This document shows positions 1-9,500 of a DNA stretch of 64,000 nucleotides, in pieces. The position numbers and the translations under genes were made by a program. Position 1 is the first letter of the stretch. The number at the start of each line of letters is the position of its first letter. The notes under the pieces are model-generated. The model worked only from the letters and a program-made list of their open reading frames with translations. It was not told the DNA's origin and ran no database searches. Source of the DNA: Calditrichota bacterium (GTDB taxonomy: Bacteria; Calditrichota; Calditrichia; Calditrichales; Calditrichaceae); NCBI GenBank assembly GCA_024278755.1, contig JAJRSO010000012.1:1-64000 (forward strand), written 5' to 3'.

Positions 1-99
1 ATGCGCAGAGTGGATAATTATAAAAAATTGCATGAAATGCGTGCTGTGTTAAAACAAGAAGTGACTAAACAAAAGAAAACTATAAAAAATGTGGCGTGA
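1..99 (+). CDS. C-terminal end of an upstream ORF (or 32-codon ORF)
   Basis: Frame 1 is open from the first base to a TGA at 97-99. It encodes a short, very basic, lysine-rich tail. The window begins on an ATG, so this could be a tiny ORF, but it is more likely the end of a gene that starts outside the window. No domain is recognisable in so little sequence. It lies on the same strand as the sensor kinase that follows 80 bases later. Confidence 0.35.
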   Translation: MRRVDNYKKLHEMRAVLKQEVTKQKKTIKNVA

Positions 100-179
100 C
101 CTTTTCTTAATAAATTTCAACTAAGATTTGGACATCGCCAAACAGAATCGTAGCTTTTATTTTAAAAAAGAACTTGTCT

Positions 180-1202
180 ATGAAAAAGCGCAGCCCCTTA
201 TTTTACCACATTCTTATTTTTATACTGGCTCAGCTGGCCTGGTTCTCTCTGCTGGGGTTGTGGATTTACTGGTATGTGACCAATTATATTCTGTTTACCA
301 AATTCGGTCAGGAAGTCTCTGCGCAAATGGTTTCGGACAGCACCAATGTATTTGCTTTGATAAGCGGGCTTTTTTTACTGGTGGTTGTTTCGGTTGGGAT
401 GTCACTTATTTTTATCTATCTGAATAAACAGCTGCATTTAACAAAAATGTATGATAATTTTATTGCCAATGTCACACACGAATTAAAATCGCCGTTATCG
501 TCCATTCAACTGTATCTTGAAACCATGGGCGCGCGGGATGTACCGCAAAACAAACAACGACAGTTTTTCGCACTCATGTTAAAAGATGTGGACCGCCTCA
601 ATAATTTGATCAATTCAATTTTATACATGTCCGGATTCGAACAGAGAAAAACGGCCTTTAAATATCCGCATAATTATCATATTTACAAGGCCGAATCAAT
701 CCTGCGGGAAATCATTGACGACGCGGCGAAACAGCAGCGTATTCCGCCGCAGGCCGTCCAGATAAAAGGGCACCTTCCCTGCCGTTGTGTTATTGATCGT
801 AACTGGTTCCGGATTGTATTTGATAATCTGTTTGATAATGCCCGTAAATACTCGGAGCGCGCTGTATCCATTGAGATATTGTTGCGATGTACAGCGAAGA
901 ACATTATAATCGAATTTCGTGATCAGGGAATCGGTATCGCTCCCCGTGAGCAAAAGAAAATATTTCATAAATTCCACCGCGTGGACATTGCGGACAGTCC
1001 CAGTGTCAAGGGAACCGGACTTGGTTTGTATTGGGTTAAAGAGATTGTAAATTATCATGGTGGCACTGTGTCCGTATACAGTAAAGGGCGGGGCCATGGT
1101 TCCACTTTTAAAATAGAGCTACCGGTGTACAAGGTCTCTAAAAAGCGCCATATCCGGGGTCTGTTAAAACGTAGTATAAATAAAACGGATACAAAAACAT
1201 GA
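180..1202 (+). CDS. Membrane sensor histidine kinase
   Basis: Sensor kinase of a two-component pair. Two N-terminal membrane segments (about residues 10-34 and 57-81) enclose only some 20-25 extracytoplasmic residues, so it probably senses within the membrane or through a partner. The H-box NVTHELKSPLSS carries the phospho-acceptor His at about residue 100. The ATPase domain follows with N-box (NLFDNARKYS), G1 (DQGIGIA) and G2 (GTGLGLYWVKEIV). No HAMP or PAS domain is evident. I chose ATG 180; an in-frame TTG at 174 is the alternative and neither has a strong ribosome site. Its stop overlaps the response regulator start (ATGA), so the two are translationally coupled. The signal sensed is unknown. 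Confidence 0.9.
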   Translation: MKKRSPLFYHILIFILAQLAWFSLLGLWIYWYVTNYILFTKFGQEVSAQMVSDSTNVFALISGLFLLVVVSVGMSLIFIYLNKQLHLTKMYDNFIANVTHELKSPLSSIQLYLETMGARDVPQNKQRQFFALMLKDVDRLNNLINSILYMSGFEQRKTAFKYPHNYHIYKAESILREIIDDAAKQQRIPPQAVQIKGHLPCRCVIDRNWFRIVFDNLFDNARKYSERAVSIEILLRCTAKNIIIEFRDQGIGIAPREQKKIFHKFHRVDIADSPSVKGTGLGLYWVKEIVNYHGGTVSVYSKGRGHGSTFKIELPVYKVSKKRHIRGLLKRSINKTDTKT

Positions 1203-1918
1203 TACAGTCGGAACTTAAAGGCAGCAAAATACTATTGGTGGAAGATGAAGAATCCCTCGCCATCGGGCTGGAATACAATCTTTCGGCAGAAGGCTGCAAA
1301 ATTGAACTCGCAGAAGACGGCAAGAAGGCGCTGGTATGTATAGAAGAAAACGAATACGATTTACTTATCCTCGACATTATGCTGCCGTATGTGGACGGAT
1401 TTGAAATAGCCAAACGGGTGCGAGCTAAAAACGCACAGATCCCCATTCTGTTTTTAACCGCCCGAACCGACGCCAAGGATCGCATTAAAGGTTTAAAAAT
1501 TGGCGCGGACGACTACCTGACCAAACCGTTTCATCTGGATGAACTTTTGTTGCGTGTACGCGGAATGTTGCGTCGTAAAAGCTGGTACAAAGAGGCCGTG
1601 CAGGAAAATCCGCTGTATCAGTTTGGTGATAATAAAATCAACTTCGAAAATTTTATGTGCAGCGTCGGGAAAAAGAAAATACAGTTAACCGCCCATGAAG
1701 CCGTTCTGTTAAAATATTTAATTACCCATAAAAATAAAATCGTTTCCCGAAAAGAATTGCTGCAAAATGTATGGAATACTAATTCGGATATCGAAACCCG
1801 TACCGTAGATAATTTTATTGTCCGTTTACGCCGATATTTTGAAAAAGACCCCAATAGTCCCCGCTATATTAAAAGTGTACGAGGACGAGGGTATATTTTT
1901 AATGATACGGTTGAATAA
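1199..1918 (+). CDS. OmpR/PhoB-family response regulator
   Basis: DNA-binding response regulator paired with the upstream kinase. The receiver domain covers residues 8-125, with an acidic pocket (EDE at 15-17), phospho-acceptor Asp59 in LLILDIMLP and the conserved Lys109 in YLTKPF. A winged-helix Trans_reg_C domain occupies about 145-236 and ends in the typical VRGRGYIF wing. Its length of 239 residues is normal for the family. The start overlaps the kinase stop by four bases. The genes downstream are convergent, so the regulon cannot be read from context. Confidence 0.95.
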   Translation: MIQSELKGSKILLVEDEESLAIGLEYNLSAEGCKIELAEDGKKALVCIEENEYDLLILDIMLPYVDGFEIAKRVRAKNAQIPILFLTARTDAKDRIKGLKIGADDYLTKPFHLDELLLRVRGMLRRKSWYKEAVQENPLYQFGDNKINFENFMCSVGKKKIQLTAHEAVLLKYLITHKNKIVSRKELLQNVWNTNSDIETRTVDNFIVRLRRYFEKDPNSPRYIKSVRGRGYIFNDTVE

Positions 1919-1953
1919 GAGATTTTAAATTTATTTGCTCTCTATGTTCTGTA

Positions 1954-1973
1954 TTGTAAATTTTTATTTACAA
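1954..1973. terminator. AT-rich palindrome between convergent genes
   Basis: An 8-base perfect inverted repeat (TTGTAAAT/ATTTACAA) with a TTTT loop sits in the 61-base gap between the response regulator and the convergent PepSY gene. It could act as a weak bidirectional terminator. The stem has little GC, so this is tentative. Confidence 0.3.
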
Positions 1974-1979
1974 ACATCT

Positions 1980-2543
1980 CTAAAAATATTTGTAAATTAG
2001 TATAAAAACAATTGGTATAAACAATCCTAAACCGGTGAGCCACTTCCCTCTGCCGGACAATCCATTTTTCCCTTTCAGTACAAACATACCGGAAATCGCC
2101 AAGAACAATAACGCTACGGCATATAAATCCGAAAACCAGGTCCACCATTTTTTCGCATGATTCAGATGCAGATAGTTCATATCGTGCAAAAGCACCCGTT
2201 CTTGTACAATTTCCCGGCGTCCTTTTCCTGTAAACAAATTGATTTCGATGGTCTGTTTGTCTAAATAAATATTCAGCCTTTCCCGCGAGGGACGGAATGT
2301 GCTCCGGGGCTCTTCTTTTATATTAAGAGACGACAGCACATAAGCCACCGCCCTGTCTGCGTTCTTTCCGTCAAACGGGGCGATGGCAATATTTTGATAT
2401 TCGATGTTAAAATTCGGATTCCAGCTATCCACATGGTTGACGGCAATGCCGGAGATGGCAAACACAATCGTTAATCCCACGGCAAGATAACCGATATCAC
2501 GATGCAGAATATTATTCCATTTACGCCATTTAAAGCGGCTCAT
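1980..2543 (-). CDS. PepSY-associated transmembrane protein
   Basis: Small inner-membrane protein of the PepSY_TM type (187 residues). It has an N-terminal helix after a conserved NILHRDIGYLAVGL stretch, a periplasmic region of about 90 residues, a second helix near 140-160 (LYAVALLFLAISGMFVL) and a third at the C-terminus. Histidines next to the helices (LHRD; LHDMNYLHLNHAKKWWTW) fit the family and are often discussed as metal or heme ligands, but that role is not shown here. It follows the DUF4920 gene by 14 bases and is probably co-transcribed with it. It may belong to a metal or redox envelope function. Confidence 0.75.
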   Translation of the reverse strand: MSRFKWRKWNNILHRDIGYLAVGLTIVFAISGIAVNHVDSWNPNFNIEYQNIAIAPFDGKNADRAVAYVLSSLNIKEEPRSTFRPSRERLNIYLDKQTIEINLFTGKGRREIVQERVLLHDMNYLHLNHAKKWWTWFSDLYAVALLFLAISGMFVLKGKNGLSGRGKWLTGLGLFIPIVFILIYKYF

Positions 2544-2557
2544 TTGCTTCCCTGCAA

Positions 2558-3031
2558 TTATTTAGAAAAGTTTATTTTTGCGCCCAAACCACGGATCCGA
2601 TAGATAACACGTCCTTCTTTTACGGATGCGGGATCGAATTTTTCACCGGATTCTTCGGCATGATGTTTCATCTGTTTGATCATCTGTTCTTTGGAAATTT
2701 CCAGTTTCTCAACCGTGCCTTCCACAAGAGACAGGTGCCCTTTCCCTTCCAGAGGAAAAACAATTTCACCGTCGTTTACTTTTACCTTAATCGTCTGAAA
2801 CGCTTTGTCACTGGCTATTTCCATCCAGCAGCCGCGCTTTTTACAGACATCCACCACCCGGCCTTCCACCAATACTTTCTGACCGACATATTTTTCCGGC
2901 TGACTTAGAATATCCGATATCTCTGTCGTTTTTGTCAGGCTTATTCCGGCGCCAAACGTTTTCCATTCATTGGCTGTAGCCAGTGAAATAGTCGTTAATA
3001 AAATAATTAAAAACAAATATTGTCTGCGCAT
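2558..3031 (-). CDS. DUF4920-type periplasmic protein
   Basis: A secreted protein of 157 residues. It has a signal peptide (MRRQYLFLIILLTTISLATA) followed by an OB-like DUF4920 domain. The family hallmark VCKKRGCWMEI, with two cysteines, is at about residues 62-72 and could bind metal. The rest is beta-rich with a charged helix near 115-135. The molecular function of the family is not established. It is first in a two-gene unit with the PepSY membrane protein. Confidence 0.75.
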   Translation of the reverse strand: MRRQYLFLIILLTTISLATANEWKTFGAGISLTKTTEISDILSQPEKYVGQKVLVEGRVVDVCKKRGCWMEIASDKAFQTIKVKVNDGEIVFPLEGKGHLSLVEGTVEKLEISKEQMIKQMKHHAEESGEKFDPASVKEGRVIYRIRGLGAKINFSK

Positions 3032-3259
3032 GTGTATCTCCCCAGTTGTAAAATTAATATTTTAAGTTTCAGATGCTAACTACGTTCTTTCTATGATTAT
3101 TCCCCCATTTAAATAATACAAACCTCAATTAAGTGTTTCTTATTTGTCTTCCTGCGAAGCGGGATATTAAATACGATTGCTTCAATTGCACCTTTCCTCG
3201 CAAAAATGTTTTTTCTTTAGACTTTTTATAAACATCCGCCCAGTTTAGAAATAGAAACA

Positions 3260-3799
3260 TTAAAACAGAAGTCGGCACACATAGACGGCCGTAATTAATC
3301 CCGCGGCATCGGCCAGCAGACCGGCCGGAAGCGCATAGCGGGTTTTAAAAATATTCACCGAGCCAAAATAAACCGCAACCACATAAAACGTCGTTTCGGT
3401 ACTGCCGAACATAGTAGAGGCCGTAAAACCGATCAGCGAATCCGGGCCGTAGGTTTTCATCAATTCGGTCATGATACCGATGGAGCCACTGCCGGACAGG
3501 GGGCGCATAAAGGCCATAGGCAACACTTCCGGGGGCATGCCGATAAAGGTGGTTACCGGACTCAGTATCCAGGTTAAAACATCCAGAGCGCCGCTGGCCC
3601 GAAACATCCCGATGGCAACCAGCATGGCAACTAAATACGGAATAATTTTCACCCCTACTTCAAAACCCTCTTTGGCGCCCTCAACAAAAACCTCGTATAC
3701 TTTTACTTTTTTAAGATAGCCGTAAGCCAGAAAAATAAAAATAATCAACGGAATAGCAAGAATCGACAGCCAGTCCAGAATAATTTTAAAACTATGCAT
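3260..3799 (-). CDS. spmB: Spore maturation protein B homologue (Gate-domain membrane protein)
   Basis: A 179-residue polytopic membrane protein of the nucleoside-recognition/Gate family. The segment GMFRASGALDVLTWIL and the MRPLSGSGSIG motif match SpmB. In endospore formers SpmA and SpmB affect core dehydration, but they occur widely in non-sporulating bacteria, where they probably form a transporter or channel. Nothing else in the window suggests sporulation. It lies 10 bases downstream of spmA in the same operon. The exact substrate is unknown. Confidence 0.85.
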   Translation of the reverse strand: MHSFKIILDWLSILAIPLIIFIFLAYGYLKKVKVYEVFVEGAKEGFEVGVKIIPYLVAMLVAIGMFRASGALDVLTWILSPVTTFIGMPPEVLPMAFMRPLSGSGSIGIMTELMKTYGPDSLIGFTASTMFGSTETTFYVVAVYFGSVNIFKTRYALPAGLLADAAGLITAVYVCRLLF

Positions 3800-3809
3800 G
3801 CGTCCTCCG

Positions 3810-4487
3810 CTATTTTGTTTTGGATGGATTATTTCTTTTATTATTAAAATACTGAATGAGCTTTACGGTGGTAACCCCCACAATGGTTGCCACGCTTGCC
3901 GAAAGGATAGCCGGTACAACAATTTGCTGCGGATTGACCGAGCCCAGAGAAGCGCGGATGGCAATGGCCGTGGCCGGTACAATGGTAATGGCGCTTGTAT
4001 TTATCACCATAAAAGTAATCATATCATCCGTTGCTTTTCCCTTTTCCGGATTCAGCTTATCCAGCTCTTCCATCGCTTTTAAACCCAGCGGCGTTGCGGC
4101 GTTAGAGAGCCCCAGCATATTGGCCGCAATATTCATAACCATTGCGCCAACCGCCGGATGTTCCGAAGGAATGGTTGGGAAAAGCCGTTTAGTAATGGGC
4201 CGCACTGCTTTTGCCAGAATTCTGATGGCGCCCGCCTCTTCGGCCACACGCATAATGCCCAGCCATAACGCCATTACTCCAATTAAGCCGAAAGCGATTT
4301 TAACGCTCAGACCGGCTGCTTCGATAGCAGACGAAGTAACCTGCCCCAGTTTCGTGTCCTTATTCAGATTACGGTGTACTTCTTCCTGAACAGGCGCATC
4401 GCTCGATGTAATTTCCTGAAACAAGTCGGTTCCGCCGGCAATCAGGATACTTAGAATAATCATCCATAGCCAAATATGGTTCAGCAT
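3810..4487 (-). CDS. spmA: Spore maturation protein A homologue (Gate-domain membrane protein)
   Basis: A 225-residue membrane protein and partner of the adjacent spmB. It contains the Gate-domain signatures GVMALWLGIMRVAEEAG and NMLGLSNAATPLGLKAM, with several hydrophobic helices. In some bacteria SpmA and SpmB are fused; here they are separate and in the order spmA-spmB. The first helix (MLNHIWLWMIILSILIAGG) could be a signal anchor. Its role is inferred from the family and no sporulation context is present. Confidence 0.85.
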   Translation of the reverse strand: MLNHIWLWMIILSILIAGGTDLFQEITSSDAPVQEEVHRNLNKDTKLGQVTSSAIEAAGLSVKIAFGLIGVMALWLGIMRVAEEAGAIRILAKAVRPITKRLFPTIPSEHPAVGAMVMNIAANMLGLSNAATPLGLKAMEELDKLNPEKGKATDDMITFMVINTSAITIVPATAIAIRASLGSVNPQQIVVPAILSASVATIVGVTTVKLIQYFNNKRNNPSKTK

Positions 4488-4606
4488 TCTCTCTCCTTCT
4501 TCGTATTTTTTTCTGCTAAAAGAATAGAAAAGATGTTAGGCAATTTTATAATTTAGTTCAAGTTTATAGCAAGATTAACAAACATTTCCGTCACTCTTAA
4601 ACAAGC

Positions 4607-5605
4607 GTGACTTCAATCACAATAGGATTGCAGGATTATCTTAAAATAGGGTTTAAAATCAGTATGCGGGAGCCTTCTGGATTGAATCCTAATTTTAAAT
4701 TTAATACACTGTTTGGCCTGAAACTATCTGACCGTCTGGATGGCACTTACTATTCGCTATTGCTCATTTCGACGGCGCTCTTTTCGGTTTTTGTAATTAT
4801 TCTCTCACAGCTTAATTACAAAACTTTAAGCAGTAAGGCCGATTTGCTCATCCGCGATCGTTATAAAGCATTAGTGGCAACTTTAATTATTGAAGAACCG
4901 TCGGCGCCTCCTCTTGCGGATATATCCGGCATAGATACCGAGGCCTATGCCAAACCGGCCAAAACCAGGATGAAAAATATCGAATCCAAAATTCAAAAGT
5001 CTGTTGATCGTTTTGCGCAATCCGCCCGCACCGCAACCAACGCAAAAAGTATTTTAGAAAATGACTTACCTGATGTAGATGATTTTATTGGCGATATGGA
5101 ATCCATTGAAGATGGACAGCTTTTCTATGGTAGTAATAAATGGCCCACAATCAAAACCACCGGGACCGCCCGCAATGTGACCCATTTTGATCCGGGTAGT
5201 ATTGACGATATGATGGAAAAGCCCTTCAACTATCTCCTTTCCCGCAAAGGCGCCATGTATATAGACTTGACCGATGAAATGGTGGATGACCCCAACGACA
5301 AAATCGGCTACCGCGATCCGCTGGAAATTGAACGCGTGGTTGAACAGAATCAATCCATGATCGAACATTGTTTCCGTAAAGAAGCGCGGCGCAACCTGCA
5401 TTTAAACGGTTTTGTTAAGGTCGAGTTCAGAATTTCATTTGAGGGTTTTGTGATCCCCGAAAGTATCCGTATTATTAATTCTACGGTACGCAGCCGTAAA
5501 GTGGAAAAATGTATTAAACAATATATTAGCCGCTGGCGGAACTTTAGAAGACTGGATGAAGAAATGGGCATTGCCCGGGTTGTACAGAAGTTCGTTTTTA
5601 ATTAG
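4607..5605 (+). CDS. TonB-like protein with AgmX/PglI-type C-terminal domain
   Basis: Up to 332 residues. One membrane helix (about residues 46-66, YSLLLISTALFSVFVIILSQL) precedes a long periplasmic linker rich in Ala and charged residues. The C-terminal domain (about 235-332) starts IERVVEQNQSMIEHCFRKEA and resembles the AgmX/PglI C-terminal domain of TonB-like adaptors. That architecture suggests an envelope-spanning or energy-coupling part. No ExbB or ExbD gene is beside it. The GTG at 4607 has no clear ribosome site; ATG 4664 (residue 20) is a good alternative start and gives 313 residues. The neighbours are unrelated. Confidence 0.65.
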   Translation: MTSITIGLQDYLKIGFKISMREPSGLNPNFKFNTLFGLKLSDRLDGTYYSLLLISTALFSVFVIILSQLNYKTLSSKADLLIRDRYKALVATLIIEEPSAPPLADISGIDTEAYAKPAKTRMKNIESKIQKSVDRFAQSARTATNAKSILENDLPDVDDFIGDMESIEDGQLFYGSNKWPTIKTTGTARNVTHFDPGSIDDMMEKPFNYLLSRKGAMYIDLTDEMVDDPNDKIGYRDPLEIERVVEQNQSMIEHCFRKEARRNLHLNGFVKVEFRISFEGFVIPESIRIINSTVRSRKVEKCIKQYISRWRNFRRLDEEMGIARVVQKFVFN

Positions 5606-5931
5606 TCCAGTGTTTTAGAAAAACCGTTCGAATATACGGGTTAATCCCCTCTTTAGAATCGTTTGCCTGAGAATATGGCCTGCTTTTGCACTAGGTAAGA
5701 AATTCCCTCTCACGCTTAAATTCAGAACTAAATAACTAAGCCCTTCCGCAAACCAACAAGCCAATAAATGTGACAAAAGGTTACTACCGTTTAATGAACA
5801 ATCCCATCGCAAGTTAGAAATACCGATTTATCGCGGCAAGGGGTATCCAGAAAAATTTAAATCTTTATAACGGCCTAAGGATCGGGGAACTCTCCCCTAT
5901 TAATGGGAGTAACGTTTATTTTTTTACGGTT
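5606..5931. other. Intergenic, no convincing gene
   Basis: 326 bases between convergent genes. A minus-strand ORF at 5615-5812 has no ribosome site and an atypical composition, and I do not believe it. A short imperfect hairpin near 5892-5909 (CTCCC/GGGAG) follows coaE and might be a weak terminator. Otherwise I see nothing functional. Confidence 0.5.
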
Positions 5932-6585
5932 TTAAGAAACACGCTTATGTTCCATCTTGCGTTGTTTCTGCATTAAATCATTGTATAGTTTTTTCGTATT
6001 TTCTTTTAGCGCTTCCAGGGAACCGTTGTTGTCAATTACATAATCCGCCCATTTTACTTTATCGGCGAGCGGGATCTGTTTCCCGGCGCGTTCCTTAAAC
6101 TGCTTTTGCGTCATCCCGTCCCGTTCGTTTACCCGTTTCATGCGCAAAGGCATTGAAGTGTTAACCACCACAATAAAATCAAACATACGCTCGATGCTTA
6201 TTTCGTAAATCAGCGCCGCGTCGATAATTATAAGCGGATACCGGCCCGAAAAACGCGCCTGTTCCATCTCTTCGATAAGGCTGGCAACCATTCGGGGATG
6301 TACCAACTGGTTCAGTTTCTGCGTTTGCAACTGGCTGCTAAACGCTATTTCTGCCAGCCGCTTGGTATCCAGTTTCTTCCCGTTTATAAAAATATCATTA
6401 CCAAAAGTCTTTTTTAATTCCGTCTGTAAACCTCGGTCTTTCTGTATCAATTCCTTTGCCTTCATATCCGCATTGATTACCTTACAGCGCATCTGCTGTA
6501 AAAAAGAACTAACCGTCGACTGGCCGCTGCCAATGCCGCCGGTTACGCCGATAATCAGCGGATTTTTATATTTTTTCGGAGCCAA
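5932..6585 (-). CDS. coaE: Dephospho-CoA kinase
   Basis: Catalyses the last step of coenzyme A synthesis, ATP-dependent phosphorylation of the ribose of dephospho-CoA in the cytoplasm. The P-loop is at residues 13-25 (GVTGGIGSGQSTV) and is followed by the typical NADMKAKELI segment. The family LVHPRM motif lies near residue 96, and the later part contains the ADYVIDNNGS stretch. Its 217 residues match the family. The start lies four bases past the stop of the giant subtilase gene, so the two are almost certainly on one transcript, an unusual partnership for a housekeeping enzyme. Confidence 0.93.
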   Translation of the reverse strand: MAPKKYKNPLIIGVTGGIGSGQSTVSSFLQQMRCKVINADMKAKELIQKDRGLQTELKKTFGNDIFINGKKLDTKRLAEIAFSSQLQTQKLNQLVHPRMVASLIEEMEQARFSGRYPLIIIDAALIYEISIERMFDFIVVVNTSMPLRMKRVNERDGMTQKQFKERAGKQIPLADKVKWADYVIDNNGSLEALKENTKKLYNDLMQKQRKMEHKRVS

Positions 6586-6589
6586 TATA

Positions 6590-9500
6590 TCACCTCACAA
6601 CTACAATTTTACCAAGCTTATGCCTGGTATCGGTTTTTATTTCGTACAGATAAATGCCGCTGGATACCCGTCGGCCGGATGTGTCTTTTAAATTCCATTC
6701 CACACCTCCAAACAATGTTTGATCTTTGAAATGCCAAATACGACCACCGTTTATATTAAAGATGGAAATTTCAACATATTGCGGCAATTTTGCAAATAAA
6801 AGCGTTGTATGCTCCGGTCGTATGGGTTGCGGATAAATCAATAGATGGCTTAGCCCCTCCACTTCGCTGAACAGATTTAATCTATTCGTTTCCCTAAGCG
6901 GAACTCCGTTACTGCCAATAAGATTGCGCAACTCCAAATAGGCCGGCCGACCAAAAGCGCCCGCCAGACTATTGGCGCTTAACCGTAGTTGAACAGCCGT
7001 ATGCACGCTATCCAGAAGAACAACTTCTTCCACTTCTCCGGAAGGCGTGAGTATATAATTCTGAATCTGCTTTAAGCTATGAGCTTCCATACTATTACTA
7101 AAATAGAGCCGGATTTTCATACGACTGACAATCACTGATTTTTTTAAATACGGTTCTTCCATATCGGAATAAAACGAAAAGGTTTGCCAATCAAAACGTC
7201 GATCTACCGGAACGCCGGAGCGGTCAAATACATTCATTACATGAATAGTATCTGTTTTTTCATCCCTAAAGGGGCCGGAAAAGCTACAAAGTAAGCTCCG
7301 TTTATCGGACATAATTATTGCGGATTCTGCGCTCTGCTGTAAACCTCTTAGCCGGATTAAAGCCGGCTGTGCCGCGGAGAGCAAAATTTCTTCGTTAAAA
7401 CGAAGCTGCAACTGCCGATTGTTTAACGCTCGCGCTCCGATTAAACGCGGCGGCTTGCTGGTACGGGCAGAGTCAATGATACTTAAAAAACTATGCGGAA
7501 CGGCAAAAGCAGAATCCAGCGTGGCAACGGCATAAAAATACTGTGTCTCCTCATCTAATCCGCTATCTGTAAATGATTCTGCCGAAACAGTTGTACTTAA
7601 TCGAAGAGAATCTTTGTTTGTGCCGCGGAAAACCTGATAGGCCTGGGCCCCCTGCACGGCGCTCCACTGAATAAAAATTCGGTTACTATCCAGCGGAAGC
7701 GCATTAAAAGCAAAAGGGAAAGCGGGCCGGGCTGCTTCTCCGCTACTAAATCCGACAATCTTTGTTCCTGTATTATAATAGAATTCTTCCCGTCCGTTTT
7801 GATCTAAATCGGCAGTTAAAATAGCATTGGTACGCGCATCGCTCCGAAACCAGACCAGACGCAGAGCATCTTCATCGATCCGAAAAACATATAGATTTGG
7901 ATAGAGTCCGGCAAAAAGATACTGTTTACCGGAAATTCGGACTACTCTGATTCCACTGTCAAAATCTTTTTGATTTTTATACCCTGAAAAATAAAGGGTC
8001 TCTTTCAGAAAAAAAACGTTTGTATTTTGTTTGAAAACAAAATAGTCAATACTCCAGTAACGGGTGTCGGCTTCATGTTCGTAATAGCTCTCATTGGCGC
8101 CGTGGCTGGCAATAAACAGGCTGCTGCCATTGGCGGTGATGAGCCCGGTGGCATCCTGCTGTGTAGCGCGCACCGTATCCAGAAGCTTAAACGTACCGTC
8201 CGCGTCTTTTGACCAGATCAGCACATCGCCGTCATAGTCGCCAAAAACCAGTTCCTCCGTTCCGTCGCCGTTAAAATCATTTTTCTGAATTTTTGGCGTG
8301 CCATATTGATTTCCACCGGCTGTCGGATTGCTCAACGCGGCGATTTCGTTAAATGAATTATCGGCAATTGTTTCCAATACAAGGTAGAGGGAATCTCTGC
8401 GTCCGATAATTTCTTTGGCGCCGTCGCCATCCAAATCACCATATCCCGCCGCCCAAAAATTAACCGTATCCTGCCAAACCAGTTGCGTCGGATAGCCGGC
8501 CGATGTGTTCGCCTCGAACAGAAAAGAACGTTGCCCATATCCCAAAATCATATCGCCAAGCCCGTCGCTGTCCACATCGCCTGCGTCACGGGGAATAGCG
8601 ATAAATCCGGTACGCAGACGCAAATCAAACTGCCCTTCTGAAAATTCATATATTTCCAGCGGTCCAAATGAAGCATCTTCAGCGTAACGACTTATAATTA
8701 CTTCCGGTTTGCCGTTTCCGTTAAGGTCAACACTTTTATCCAGCAGATATCCGGCAGGCAATTCCCAGGGAAGAGGGCTGAATTCAGTCCAGTCGGAATC
8801 AAAATCAAGGTTAAAAGAAAAATACTGCCCCCCGTTATCTTCCGTTGATGAGAGCCCACTATTGTTCTGTGCTTCTAAATAAAATTCAAAACAGCCGCTG
8901 TATGCGCCGCCCGGCAGTTTAATAACCTGATGGACAGATTCGTAGGGAAAAGAGACTTCATCGGAAAAGGTTTCGCTTCCACAGGGGCGCAGGTGCAGCG
9001 TGGCCCGGCATAAATCATCCGAAGTAAATGTAATCAGACAGGCACGCCCAGCCCCATCAAACATGGGTACAATCTTCACGGCGCTGATTTTCGGCGCCGT
9101 ACGGTCAATTTCAACCGGGCGATGTAGTTCGTCGTAGCGGCCGTTTAAAAGCTGCATTTTCAATTTTAACTGCAAAATCGTATCCGGCAACGCGTTTAAC
9201 CGAACAAATCCCATTGTATCTCTTAACACCTGCTGCCGTTCTAATGAAGAAATCGCATTCCAGTGTAACGGTTCTTTTCCGATTCCATACAAAAGCTCTA
9301 CCCGCTGGATATCGGGATGCAAAGCGGTGCCGCTAATCCACAAGGTATCGGCTGCCGTGCTGAAATTAAGCGGCGGATTTTGTATTTCGAGGATTCCGCT
9401 CTCCTGCACCGCCAGCGCTTTATCGGCATTCAAACGTCCGGCGCCCGTGTAGACATCCCAGCCCGAATATAAAATATCATCCGCCGATGTTTTAAGAATA

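Noticed and set aside
5615-5812. Minus-strand 65-codon ORF in the gap between the TonB-like gene and coaE
   Set aside because: No ribosome site, composition unlike the real genes, no recognisable domain; its reading looks random.
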